NCBI GenBank assembly: GCA_017417055.1
Contig: JAFPZX010000086.1
Location: forward strand, 1-64,000
Origin: Anaerolineaceae bacterium
Lineage (GTDB): Bacteria; Chloroflexota; Anaerolineae; Anaerolineales; Anaerolineaceae
DNA: 64,000 nucleotides
Direction: 5' to 3'
Shown here: positions 1 through 6,898 of the stretch, in pieces
How positions within the stretch are numbered: position 1 is the first letter of the stretch
Layout: each line of letters opens with the position of its first letter
Translations under genes and position numbers: made by a program
Notes under the pieces: generated by a model
The model's input: only the letters and a program-made list of their open reading frames with translations
Told to the model about the DNA's origin: nothing
Databases searched by the model: none

Positions 1-152
1 CCGGTGACCACTGATAAATGTTTATTTCCATTCTTTTCTTTGAATAATACGAAATTAAAAATACTCAGTTCTTTCATCTGATACCCACTATAAAAAATGG
101 CGAGGAACTTCCCCGCCGTCAGATGGACCTGGGTCTCTCGACCAGCCCACAT
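1..152 (-). CDS. Possible partial hypothetical protein, cut by the left edge
   Basis: A reading frame on the minus strand opens at an ATG at 152 and runs without a stop off the left end of the window (about 50 residues seen, beginning MWAGRETQVH). A fair ribosome site (AGGAAA) and a promoter-like pair lie just upstream at 174-201. I do not recognise the protein. It is only a short open stretch, so chance is possible. It lies before the duplicated restriction-toxin island and could be part of it or of the flanking chromosome. Confidence 0.35.
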   Translation of the reverse strand, partial: MWAGRETQVHLTAGKFLAIFYSGYQMKELSIFNFVLFKEKNGNKHLSVVT

Positions 153-173
153 CAGTTTCCTGATTTCTTTAAT

Positions 174-201
174 AGTATAACGATAAATTCATTTTTGTCA
201 A
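174..201 (-). promoter_or_regulatory. Putative sigma70-type promoter reading left
   Basis: On the minus strand, TTGACA (196-201) and TATACT (174-179) are separated by 16 bases. They point toward the partial reading frame at 1-152 and would give a very short leader. Confidence 0.45.
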
Positions 202-375
202 GCTGATAAATTTCAAACCGTGAAATCCATCTGTAGGATTGCAAGATTACCATTTGTGATTGTCCTGTGAATCATAACAGGCATGTCCTCATCTCTGTTT
301 CGGAATATATATGCGATAAGAGGATATAACAACCCTGTATCACGATTGTTTTTCAGTCAGATTTTGGTATAACTT

Positions 376-612
376 CATCAGTTCGGCGGCACATTCGGAT
401 TCGGTCATTGTTTTACCGGGGACTGGACCGCGAGCGGGCCTGTACCCGTCTCACGAAAACAGTGGATAGGCATGACGGCGCGGTCATTGCGCTGGTGGGC
501 GGTGCGGAGTTGGGGCGGCATAGTGAGTTCGTCGTAAAGGTCGGCAAGGGAGGAGTCGGGGTATTTCGCCCGGGCATCCAGGATCCCCTGCGCGGTCTGC
601 TCGATTTTCGCC
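376..612 (-). pseudogene. Remnant of the C-terminal end of an MmeI-like restriction enzyme gene
   Basis: This segment is near-identical to the last part of the intact MmeI-like gene at 3529-6312. The closest match is 469-612, which encodes the same tail (KIEQTAQGILDARAKYP then SSLADLYDELTMP). The bases at 376-410 match the far 3' end of that gene. Between 410 and 468 the two copies differ, and upstream of about 612 homology stops abruptly, so roughly the first 800 codons are missing. No start or function is expected. It sits just before the first XRE/ImmA cassette, as the intact gene sits before the second, which suggests that a whole unit was duplicated and this copy of the enzyme was then lost. 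Confidence 0.85.
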
Positions 613-639
613 CGCATTTCTTTTGCGGAAGTGTATCCA

Positions 640-652
640 GGGACAGTCCCCC
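640..652. repeat. GGGACAGTCCC-type palindromic word
   Basis: The quasi-palindrome GGGACAGTCCC lies at the point where homology to the restriction gene ends. The same word builds the paired intergenic elements at 15819-15882 and 26917-26965. Confidence 0.5.
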
Positions 653-743
653 ATGTGTGGAGTTAATGAGGTGTAATCTATATTTTACTCATTGTCCTTT
701 GGGAAAAACGTGTATTGATTAATCAGAATCGATGATAAATATA

Positions 744-773
744 TTGACAATTTTTGTCTCAATGCATTATAAT
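744..773 (+). promoter_or_regulatory. Promoter of the first XRE/ImmA cassette
   Basis: TTGACA (744-749) and TATAAT (768-773) form a consensus sigma70 pair with an 18-base spacer, about 100 bases before the XRE start. The -10 box lies inside the left arm of a long inverted repeat (769-815), as expected for a repressor-controlled promoter. Confidence 0.8.
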
Positions 774-815
774 TCAACCATAGAAGTAATAATATAAACC
801 TTATGGTTGAATTAT
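769..815. promoter_or_regulatory. Operator candidate: 14-bp perfect inverted repeat over the -10 box
   Basis: The arms ATAATTCAACCATA (769-782) and TATGGTTGAATTAT (802-815) are exact reverse complements around a 19-base spacer. The left arm covers most of the TATAAT box. By analogy with other XRE/ImmA modules, the likely ligand is the XRE protein encoded just downstream, which would repress its own operon. The second cassette has a different array built on the same AACC/GGTT half-site. Confidence 0.7.
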
Positions 816-874
816 TGTAAAATTATGTTATACTTAATTTTTGTAAGGAGAAATATTTTTCAGGAGTGGCACCA

Positions 875-1234
875 ATGTTGACAAGTATCGGGAGGTTTTT
901 ACGCAAATTACGAATCGACCATGGAGAAATATTATTTGACATGGCAGAAAAACTCGGCGTCACAGCTTCTTTTCTATCTGCAGTTGAAAACGGTAAAAAG
1001 AAAATGCCGGCTGCTTGGAATAAAAAAATCTGTGATTTATATGCACTAAACATGACACAAAAGGAGGAGTTTACAACAGCGATTGCTGAAACTGAAGAAG
1101 CTATTGAATTAAACCTTTGTGGAAATAATGTTTTACATCGGGAAGTCGCGGTCTCTTTTGCCAGAAGTTTCCCTGATATGGACGATGTACAGATCGAAGC
1201 AATTCGAAAAATACTTCTTAAGGGAGAAAAATAA
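875..1234 (+). CDS. XRE-family DNA-binding repressor, cassette 1
   Basis: A 119-residue protein with an N-terminal helix-turn-helix of the Cro/CI (XRE) type, about residues 5-60. The recognition-helix region reads FLSAVENGKKKMPAAW, nearly the same as in the second-cassette paralog at 6530-6895. The ATG at 875 was chosen over an upstream GTG at 866 because AGGAG sits 8 bases before it and the paralog aligns from there. The ImmA/IrrE metallopeptidase gene follows 5 bases after the stop. In known pairs of this kind (ImmR-ImmA of ICEBs1), the peptidase cleaves the repressor to switch on a mobile element or defence locus. A self-regulating repressor is inferred from the operator upstream. Confidence 0.85.
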   Translation: MLTSIGRFLRKLRIDHGEILFDMAEKLGVTASFLSAVENGKKKMPAAWNKKICDLYALNMTQKEEFTTAIAETEEAIELNLCGNNVLHREVAVSFARSFPDMDDVQIEAIRKILLKGEK

Positions 1235-1239
1235 TCAGT

Positions 1240-1752
1240 ATGAATGGAATAAAAGCCAGTCCCGCATCCAGAAAGGACATACAGATATATGCACGTTATG
1301 TCAAAAAGAAGGTAGGTTTAGAAAATGTGCTGTATTTTCCGATTTTACAATTCGTAGAAAATGTTGTACCTCTGTTTTATCCGAAATTCCAGTTTGAGGT
1401 TGTCCCAATAAGCGAAATGAAAGAGCATGGTTTGACATACCCCAGTTCCAAAATCATGAAGATTCGGGAAGATGTATACTACGGTGCTGTAAAAGGAGAC
1501 GGACGAGATCGGTACACAATTGCTCATGAAACAGGACATTTGTTTTTACATGACAATGACTCAATTGCACTGTGTCGGCTCGGAAATTCAAATGATATGA
1601 TGTTATATGAAAATCCGGAATGGCAGGCTGATGTCTTTGGAGGAGAAATGTTAGCTTCAACCTATCTGATTCGCGGTATGTGTATTGCAGATGTACACAA
1701 TAAATGCGGTGTATCTTGGGCAGCTGCCCGAACGCAACTGAAATATACCTGA
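1240..1752 (+). CDS. ImmA/IrrE-type metallopeptidase, cassette 1
   Basis: A 170-residue predicted zinc peptidase. The HExxH motif is visible as HETGH at residues 96-100, with a further His at 104 and the probable third ligand Glu127 in PEWQA. This is the layout of the ImmA/IrrE (DUF955) family. Such enzymes cleave a partner XRE repressor, here presumably the product of the gene ending 5 bases upstream. The paralog at 6899-7432 keeps the HExxH and EWQA motifs but is otherwise quite diverged. The signal that activates the peptidase cannot be read from the sequence. Confidence 0.88.
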   Translation: MNGIKASPASRKDIQIYARYVKKKVGLENVLYFPILQFVENVVPLFYPKFQFEVVPISEMKEHGLTYPSSKIMKIREDVYYGAVKGDGRDRYTIAHETGHLFLHDNDSIALCRLGNSNDMMLYENPEWQADVFGGEMLASTYLIRGMCIADVHNKCGVSWAAARTQLKYT

Positions 1753-1766
1753 CAAAAGGAGGTGAC

Positions 1767-1784
1767 ATGAATGGTTCTATATAG
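1767..1784 (+). other. Minigene: strong Shine-Dalgarno with a 5-codon reading frame
   Basis: Directly after the peptidase stop, a near-perfect ribosome site (AAAGGAGGTGA) is followed by ATG and only five sense codons (MNGSI) before TAG. A second ATG at 1771 would give nine codons. The second cassette has the same arrangement with an even shorter frame (7451-7459, M-T-stop). Each is followed at once by a hairpin. This may be a translated leader controlling the hairpin, or the fossil start of a lost gene. Confidence 0.5.
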
Positions 1785-1785
1785 A

Positions 1786-1829
1786 AAAACACACTCGTAA
1801 ACAGTTCCAGCTGTAAACGAATGTGTTTT
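1786..1829 (+). terminator. Hairpin between regulator and effector genes, cassette 1
   Basis: The arms AAAACACACTCGT (1786-1798) and ACGAATGTGTTTT (1817-1829) pair with one mismatch, with a small inner stem ACAG/CTGT. The 3' arm ends in a T run, so it can act as an intrinsic terminator or attenuator between the XRE-ImmA genes and the DUF4417-toxin-immunity genes. Confidence 0.6.
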
Positions 1830-1831
1830 AT

Positions 1832-1886
1832 GCGGAAATATGTGTATACATATTTACCCCCAATAAATAGTATATCTTATTTCCGC
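1832..1886. promoter_or_regulatory. Inverted repeat upstream of the DUF4417 gene
   Basis: GCGGAAATA (1832-1840) and TATTTCCGC (1878-1886) are exact reverse complements. A nested repeat AAATATG/CATATTT lies inside the left part. I see no good -35/-10 pair between here and the DUF4417 start at 1974, so this may be a binding site or an RNA structure in a read-through transcript. Confidence 0.4.
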
Positions 1887-1973
1887 CGGATTGTCAAACA
1901 GTCTGAGCAATAAATTTGCCCGGTTCAGTCTGATATTCATCTGCCACGGGCAGGCGGAAAATGGAGATATATT

Positions 1974-2654
1974 ATGTCTCGATGTATAATTGACGATGGC
2001 TTTAATGCCGAATTTACCGAAACAGCATTTTTCGATGGTATCCTTGAAATACCGGTCATAGAAGCACCTAAAAAGATCATTATCCCGGATGCGGTTATCC
2101 CGTTTTCCTTACGAAACCGAAGTAAGGATTATTCAGAATTTCCGGTCTTTTATGAACCGGATATCAAATTTGCCGAAATTCTGAAAAATCCTGAATCTTT
2201 TATCAATGATCTGAACCGATTTCCCGGAATGGTCACGTTGGACTGCTCTGTCTATTGGGACTCACCATTGACAGCGCAAATTGCAAATGTTTATCGCAGC
2301 CGTGCGATCGGACACTATTTTCAAAAGCGTGGGTTTTATGTAATACCAAATGTCCGTTGGGGAGACGAGCGTTCCTATACCACAGAGGTATTGCCTGAAA
2401 AGTTTGCTTTTCTTGGTTTGCCAAAACATAGCATCGTTTCAATTGGAACTTATGGCTGCAGCCAATCCAGGGAGGAAAAGTATCACCTTTATCATGGATT
2501 GAAAGCTATGATGATGGAACTTGAACCGGAAGTAGTTCTGGTGTATGGTTCAATGTCCGATAAAATATTTTGTGAGTTTTCCACTCGATCTCGTTTCGTG
2601 AATTATCCTGACTGGATTTCTGAAAAAAAGGGAGTCCAAAATGGGAACCAGTAA
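1974..2654 (+). CDS. DUF4417-type protein, cassette 1
   Basis: A 226-residue protein matching the DUF4417 family by its conserved core: a LDCS(V/L)Y segment, NxYRSRxIG, a VIPxxRWGDER segment, YTT, PEKxAFLG, and ELEPxVVxVYG. The function of this family is not established. DUF4417 genes are often found on mobile elements. The gene overlaps the toxin gene by 14 bases, so the two are translationally coupled, and a homolog occupies the same place in the second cassette (7655-8365) although the toxin there is different. That constancy suggests a role in handling or controlling whatever toxin is made, or in sensing. This is inference. A GGAG ribosome site precedes the ATG. Confidence 0.75.
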   Translation: MSRCIIDDGFNAEFTETAFFDGILEIPVIEAPKKIIIPDAVIPFSLRNRSKDYSEFPVFYEPDIKFAEILKNPESFINDLNRFPGMVTLDCSVYWDSPLTAQIANVYRSRAIGHYFQKRGFYVIPNVRWGDERSYTTEVLPEKFAFLGLPKHSIVSIGTYGCSQSREEKYHLYHGLKAMMMELEPEVVLVYGSMSDKIFCEFSTRSRFVNYPDWISEKKGVQNGNQ

Positions 2655-3144
2655 AAGTGGCAGACACCTGAATACCAGAGGAAGCGCCCGGTCAGTAAGC
2701 GATTTCGCGCTTGTTCATTCGAATGAAGGCACATTCAAATGGAAAGACGTAAGAAGGAATGGCTTACCCGCAAAGCAAATTCGTCTTGCCAGTGGCGGAC
2801 ATGGGCAAAGGGGAATGGATTTGCTGGACAAGTATCATATTATCTATAAGGTAACTAAGACCTGGGCGAATGACGTCAGAATTGGAATCGTTCCCGATCA
2901 TGCTGACAGGCGAAAACGTGTTAATCCAGTTCAAGCATGGTTTCCCACGAGTTGGAGTGAAAAAGACATTCGAAGAGCGGGAGAGCATGTTGCTGGTCTA
3001 AAATCTAACAGACATTCACCAAATGGAGCAACTATGTGGGGCGTTTATAAAGGGGTTCGGGTTGGAGCAATTAAAACATACGGGAAAATTGCTACAGTTT
3101 TTCCCGATTATGACCAATCAACTATGATAAGGAGGAAAAAATGA
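2641..3144 (+). CDS. EndoU-like RNase toxin
   Basis: A 167-residue protein resembling bacterial EndoU nuclease domains (PF14436), which cut RNA and occur as the toxic ends of polymorphic toxins. Supporting segments are SGGHGQ (residues 51-56, probable catalytic His54), VPDHADRRKR with His87, the FPTSWSEKDIRRAGEHV block at 101-117, and a C-terminal GVRVGAI...KIATVFPDYDQ block. There is no signal peptide, transmembrane segment or delivery domain, so this is a free-standing toxin domain with a short Gly/Ser-rich leader (MGTSKSG). It starts inside the DUF4417 gene (14-base overlap), and its TGA overlaps the next gene's ATG by 4 bases. Family assignment is from remembered motifs, not a search. Confidence 0.72.
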   Translation: MGTSKSGRHLNTRGSARSVSDFALVHSNEGTFKWKDVRRNGLPAKQIRLASGGHGQRGMDLLDKYHIIYKVTKTWANDVRIGIVPDHADRRKRVNPVQAWFPTSWSEKDIRRAGEHVAGLKSNRHSPNGATMWGVYKGVRVGAIKTYGKIATVFPDYDQSTMIRRKK

Positions 3145-3491
3145 GCCTCTCTAATGAACTAAGAGCGGTTTTCAATCTTCGTAACCAAATTGAGGAAGTA
3201 TCCCAAGGCAATGACTACTCAGGTATAAAACAATGTTGGGAGAAGGAAATCACTTTACTGACTGCTGACATGAATGAAACCATCCGATATCTGGAAGATG
3301 AGTGCACAGGGGATGATTTTGGATGGATCAGCGAAGTGTTTGATGATGTCGCTGAGATTACCCAGTCCAGACGTTTCATCGAAGCGCTTCGAAAGCTTGC
3401 CATTAAGTATCCAAAGGAAACGAAGGATTACAATATCATACCCTTCATTGACAGTGCTGAAGCCTGTATCTGGGATGAAAATAATTCATGA
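3141..3491 (+). CDS. Putative immunity protein for the EndoU-like toxin
   Basis: A 116-residue acidic, mostly helical protein of no family I can name. It follows the toxin with an ATGA overlap and has a strong ribosome site (AGGAGG). Position, size and acidity are those of an immunity protein that neutralises the toxin made just before it. The protein in the equivalent place of the second cassette (8861-9304) shows no clear resemblance, consistent with each immunity protein matching its own toxin. A stem-loop terminator follows at 3504-3538. Confidence 0.6.
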   Translation: MSLSNELRAVFNLRNQIEEVSQGNDYSGIKQCWEKEITLLTADMNETIRYLEDECTGDDFGWISEVFDDVAEITQSRRFIEALRKLAIKYPKETKDYNIIPFIDSAEACIWDENNS

Positions 3492-3503
3492 AATAAAGTG
3501 TCC

Positions 3504-3538
3504 ATGCCCTGTGAACAAGAGCAGGGCATTATTTTTTA
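3504..3538. terminator. Bidirectional intrinsic terminator
   Basis: ATGCCCTG (3504-3511) pairs with CAGGGCAT (3522-3529) and is followed by TATTTTTTAT. It lies between the convergent immunity gene and restriction enzyme gene and reaches the stop codon of the latter. Confidence 0.8.
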
Positions 3539-6312
3539 TAATTCTCTTGTGTTAGTTGCTGATAGCGTCTCATCAGTTCGGCGACACATTCGGATTCGGT
3601 CATTTTGATGGGGAAGCCGTAGGCTTGCATGACGGCGCGGTCGTTGTGCTGATGGGCGGTGCGGAGTTGGGGCGGCATGGTGAGTTCGTCGTAAAGGTCG
3701 GCAAGGGAGGAGTCGGGATATTTCGCCCGGGCATCCAGGATCCCCTGCGCGGTCTGCTCGATCTTTGACCGCTGCTCCTCCGTAGGTTCCGGCCACGGGA
3801 AGTTGTTGTAGACAACATTTGCAGAATATCTATAATCACTTTTTATTCTTCCACATACCGTTCTCATCCATGCATTATGAACGTTAGAAATTAGAATTCC
3901 AAAATGATATAAAGATGCATTCGGTAAAAGCAAATTTGAATCTCCACAAATTATTTCAGGTGAAACAAAGTTTATTGGAATGTATCTTCTGTTTTCTGAT
4001 GAATGTCTCGGAATAATAATATAATCAGATACTGGTTGTCGAATTTCACCGAATAATGATGGTGTTTCTGCAAGTTTTTTTGTTCCCATTCTGTCGCTGC
4101 TCGAACGCATTTCTTTTACTCTCTGAATTGCTTCCATAACAGGTTTCACTTTTTTTATATCTGATGGATTTATGTCTTTCAGCCATAAACAAAAACGTTT
4201 TTTCCCATGCAGAAATTCAGATGCACCTAAAAAAGGACGAAACATTTTTTTTGCAAGCGGATAGTTACAAATGATAGAATTCATATCTTCTTCTGAATAA
4301 TCAGATAAATAACCACCATCATTTGGCATACTTCCAAATACAACAGCAGGAACATTACAAATTGGAGTTCTTCTACTTTCAACTAAAATATTGGGCCCAT
4401 TCACCAGGTATGGGTTTATGTTTTCAACAATATATTTTTTATCGTTGTCAAATAACAAACTTTGTTTATTTTTGAAACGGGAAAATCCAATAATTACACA
4501 ATGTACATGTGCTTTAAGTTTTGCCTCACTGTCCCATCGAAAAGTTCGATATGCAAAATTGATATAAATATCTTTCTCATATAATCGTTTCCATAATAAT
4601 GGTACTTGTTCACCTTGTGTAATTGAATTTGTTGATACAAGTGCTGTTATTATGTGAGTGTTTTTAGTGAAATTTGAAGCTTTTTCATACCATCCAGAAA
4701 CATAATCTAAATTCCCGAAATTCTTCATCCCTGAAAAAACTTCTTTAAGATCGTCCTTTTGTTCTCCGGTCATCAGGCGAGCTCCCACAAAGGGCGGGTT
4801 GCCCATGATGTAGCTCAGGCGGGATTTGTCCACGACGTCGTTCCAGTCGATGCGCAGGGCGTTGGCTTCCACGATGTTGGCGTTGGTCTTCAGCGGCAGG
4901 AAGTCCAGATGCATGAGGACGATGTCCTCGGTCTCTTTCATCATCTGGGATTCAGCGATCCAAAGGGCAGTTTTCGCTACCGTCACGGCAAAATCGTTGA
5001 TCTCGATGCCGTGAAACTGGCTGATGCTCACGCGGATCGGGTTGAAATTCACATCCCCGATCTGCGCCTGTCCCCGGGCAAGCTCCAGCAGCACCTCATT
5101 CTCCAGCCGCCGCAGGCACAGGTAGGATTCCGTGAGAAAATTCCCGCTCCCGGCAGCCGGGTCCAGAAACTCGAGCGAGGCAAGCTTGTCCTGAAATTCG
5201 TGCAGCCGTTTCTCCCGGGTCTTCAGAATATCGATCGCCCTGATTTCCGCGAATTCCGCTTTCAGTCCGTCCAGGAACAGCGGATCGATGACCTTGTGGA
5301 TGTTTTCGATGGATGTGTAATGCATCCCGCCCGAACGCCGGGTCTCCGGGTTCAGTGTTGATTCAAAGACTGCGCCGAAGATCGTCGGACTGATCAAACG
5401 CCAGTCAAAATCCGCCGAAGCCTTCCGCAGCAGCAGCTCCCGGATCTCCTCCGTGAAAGGCGGGATCTCCACGTCTTCATCGGCAAAGAGTCCGCCGTTG
5501 ACATAGGGGAAAGCCGCCAGCAGCGGGTCGTCATCCGCCAGGTACTCTTCCCGCTCTTCAGGCCTCTGGTCCAGGACTTTGAAAAGATCCTGCAGCCCCT
5601 TGCGCATTCCCCGCGGGGAAAACTGCGCCAGGTAGTCATGGAACATCATATGCGGACCGAAAATACCCGCATCCTCCGCGTATAGGCAGAAAACCAGCCG
5701 CACGCAGAGCTTGTTGAGGCTTTTCAGCGTCTCCGGGTCTTCCGGGTTTTTGTATTGCTTCAAAAACGCGTCATAAAGCAGCCCGACCACCTCCCCGGCT
5801 TTGATGGAAATCTCCATCTCCCTTCTCAGGTGTTCGGAGCCGCGTTCCGTCAGGAAAGAAAGCCGGTAGACTTCCTTTTCCAGGTCGGCAAGTTTTATCT
5901 TTTCCGGTTCCCCGCCGGGACGTTCCATATCGTAGACATAGAATTCCTCAAAATTGCAGGTCACCACCCAGCGCGGATGGCGGGAAAGCGGCAGCTCGGT
6001 GATGTAGCGCTTGGCCTGCTGGAAGGGGTTCAGGTAACTGCCGTCGGATTGTTTGATGCCCTTGTTCAGGTCTTTCCCGAGGCTTTTCTGTTCGATCAGG
6101 ACCTTGGTGGAAGGAATATACCCGTCAATGAACGATGTGTGATCCAGATGGACCTGATCCTCAAATTCGATGAAGGAGGAAACATCTTCCACGCCGAACA
6201 CATCATGCAGCAGCGTGATCCAGAAGAGCTGTGACTCTCCCTTCTCATAGCCCTTCCCTGCCCATTTTGCGGCAAACTCCCGCGCCGCTTTCCGTTGTTC
6301 CCTGTCGTTCAT
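3529..6312 (-). CDS. MmeI-like type IIL restriction-modification enzyme
   Basis: A single 927-residue polypeptide with the layout and length of MmeI-family enzymes, which combine DNA cleavage and adenine methylation. The N-terminal nuclease motif is Asp63 followed by Glu74-x-Lys76 (DGYIPSTKVLIEQK). The methylase has a SAM-binding motif I (DPAAGSGNFL) and a catalytic motif IV (NPPF). A target-recognition region and C-terminal helices follow. I start it at the ATG at 6312, not 6348, because GGGAGGG lies just upstream. The gene is a mosaic: codons about 516-831 (3820-4765) are strongly AT-rich, while both flanks are GC-rich, so the specificity part was probably exchanged. It is transcribed away from the second XRE/ImmA cassette. 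Confidence 0.88.
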   Translation of the reverse strand: MNDREQRKAAREFAAKWAGKGYEKGESQLFWITLLHDVFGVEDVSSFIEFEDQVHLDHTSFIDGYIPSTKVLIEQKSLGKDLNKGIKQSDGSYLNPFQQAKRYITELPLSRHPRWVVTCNFEEFYVYDMERPGGEPEKIKLADLEKEVYRLSFLTERGSEHLRREMEISIKAGEVVGLLYDAFLKQYKNPEDPETLKSLNKLCVRLVFCLYAEDAGIFGPHMMFHDYLAQFSPRGMRKGLQDLFKVLDQRPEEREEYLADDDPLLAAFPYVNGGLFADEDVEIPPFTEEIRELLLRKASADFDWRLISPTIFGAVFESTLNPETRRSGGMHYTSIENIHKVIDPLFLDGLKAEFAEIRAIDILKTREKRLHEFQDKLASLEFLDPAAGSGNFLTESYLCLRRLENEVLLELARGQAQIGDVNFNPIRVSISQFHGIEINDFAVTVAKTALWIAESQMMKETEDIVLMHLDFLPLKTNANIVEANALRIDWNDVVDKSRLSYIMGNPPFVGARLMTGEQKDDLKEVFSGMKNFGNLDYVSGWYEKASNFTKNTHIITALVSTNSITQGEQVPLLWKRLYEKDIYINFAYRTFRWDSEAKLKAHVHCVIIGFSRFKNKQSLLFDNDKKYIVENINPYLVNGPNILVESRRTPICNVPAVVFGSMPNDGGYLSDYSEEDMNSIICNYPLAKKMFRPFLGASEFLHGKKRFCLWLKDINPSDIKKVKPVMEAIQRVKEMRSSSDRMGTKKLAETPSLFGEIRQPVSDYIIIPRHSSENRRYIPINFVSPEIICGDSNLLLPNASLYHFGILISNVHNAWMRTVCGRIKSDYRYSANVVYNNFPWPEPTEEQRSKIEQTAQGILDARAKYPDSSLADLYDELTMPPQLRTAHQHNDRAVMQAYGFPIKMTESECVAELMRRYQQLTQENYKK
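3820..4765 (-). other. Foreign-composition segment covering the specificity region
   Basis: Inside the MmeI-like gene, base composition changes abruptly near 4765 and again near 3820. The middle part is markedly AT-rich and carries the end of the methylase and the target-recognition region. The flanks are GC-rich like the rest of the chromosome. The reading frame is intact across both junctions. This is the pattern left by replacement of a recognition domain. Confidence 0.7.
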
Positions 6313-6449
6313 CGGTTTCCCTCCCACATCAGTTACAAATTTGACCATAAAATATACTCTTTTATTTTATCGTGTAATGTTCAATTTTGCGAATGAAATT
6401 TTGCTATATTTTTCAGAAAATGAAATACGATTAAGTCATATTAATTCCC

Positions 6450-6478
6450 TTGACTATTTCATAAATTACACATATACT
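6450..6478 (+). promoter_or_regulatory. Promoter of the second XRE/ImmA cassette
   Basis: TTGACT (6450-6455) and TATACT (6473-6478) have a 17-base spacer, 50 bases before the XRE start. The -10 box abuts the operator array at 6478-6506. Confidence 0.8.
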
Positions 6479-6506
6479 TAACCAAAATACGGTTAATTCC
6501 AACCGT
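6478..6506. promoter_or_regulatory. Operator candidate: array of three AACC/GGTT half-sites
   Basis: TTAACC (6478-6483) and GGTTAA (6491-6496) form one inverted repeat with a 7-base spacer. ACGGTT (6489-6494) and AACCGT (6501-6506) form a second with a 6-base spacer. Both share the middle half-site. The array sits on the expected transcription start and is the probable site for the XRE protein encoded at 6530. Confidence 0.65.
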
Positions 6507-6529
6507 TCATGAGAGATGGGAGAGAAGAA

Positions 6530-6895
6530 ATGGCTGCCTCAAGTTTTGGAGATTATTTAAAATCTCTTCGAGCCAAGCACCATGAAGTTATGGGAGACAG
6601 CGCTAAATTATTCGGGGTCTCACTGCCCTTTATGTCCGCTGTCGAAAATGGCAAGAAGAAAGTACCGGCAGGCTGGTACGAAAGATTAGTTGAATACTAT
6701 CAATTAAGCAAGGAGGAACAAAAAAAATTGCTGGATGCGATCGAAGATTCCAGCACACAAATCAAAATAAATCTGAATAGATCTCAGAATTATCAGAGAG
6801 AAATGGCAATTCAATTTCAGCGTTCATTCGATAATATCGATGAAGAAGCTGCAAAGAAAATTATGGATATTTTGAAAAATACACAAGGAGAATAA
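6530..6895 (+). CDS. XRE-family DNA-binding repressor, cassette 2
   Basis: A 121-residue paralog of the XRE protein at 875-1234. The helix-turn-helix is conserved (FMSAVENGKKKVPAGW), and the C-terminal part keeps the pattern N-x-REMAIQFQRSF. The ATG at 6530 is preferred over the ATG at 6509 because a GGGAGAG site precedes it and the paralogs align from here. The peptidase gene begins 3 bases after the stop. Its putative operator differs in spacing and flanking bases from that of cassette 1, so the two repressors may not cross-regulate. Confidence 0.85.
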   Translation: MAASSFGDYLKSLRAKHHEVMGDSAKLFGVSLPFMSAVENGKKKVPAGWYERLVEYYQLSKEEQKKLLDAIEDSSTQIKINLNRSQNYQREMAIQFQRSFDNIDEEAAKKIMDILKNTQGE

Positions 6896-6898
6896 TCT

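Noticed and set aside
376..865. Insertion sequence or transposase at the island edge
   Set aside because: No transposase frame or terminal inverted repeats are visible; the homology is to the restriction gene only.
4759..5361. Plus-strand frame within the MmeI-like gene
   Set aside because: It is a shadow of the GC-rich methylase region and has no ribosome site.
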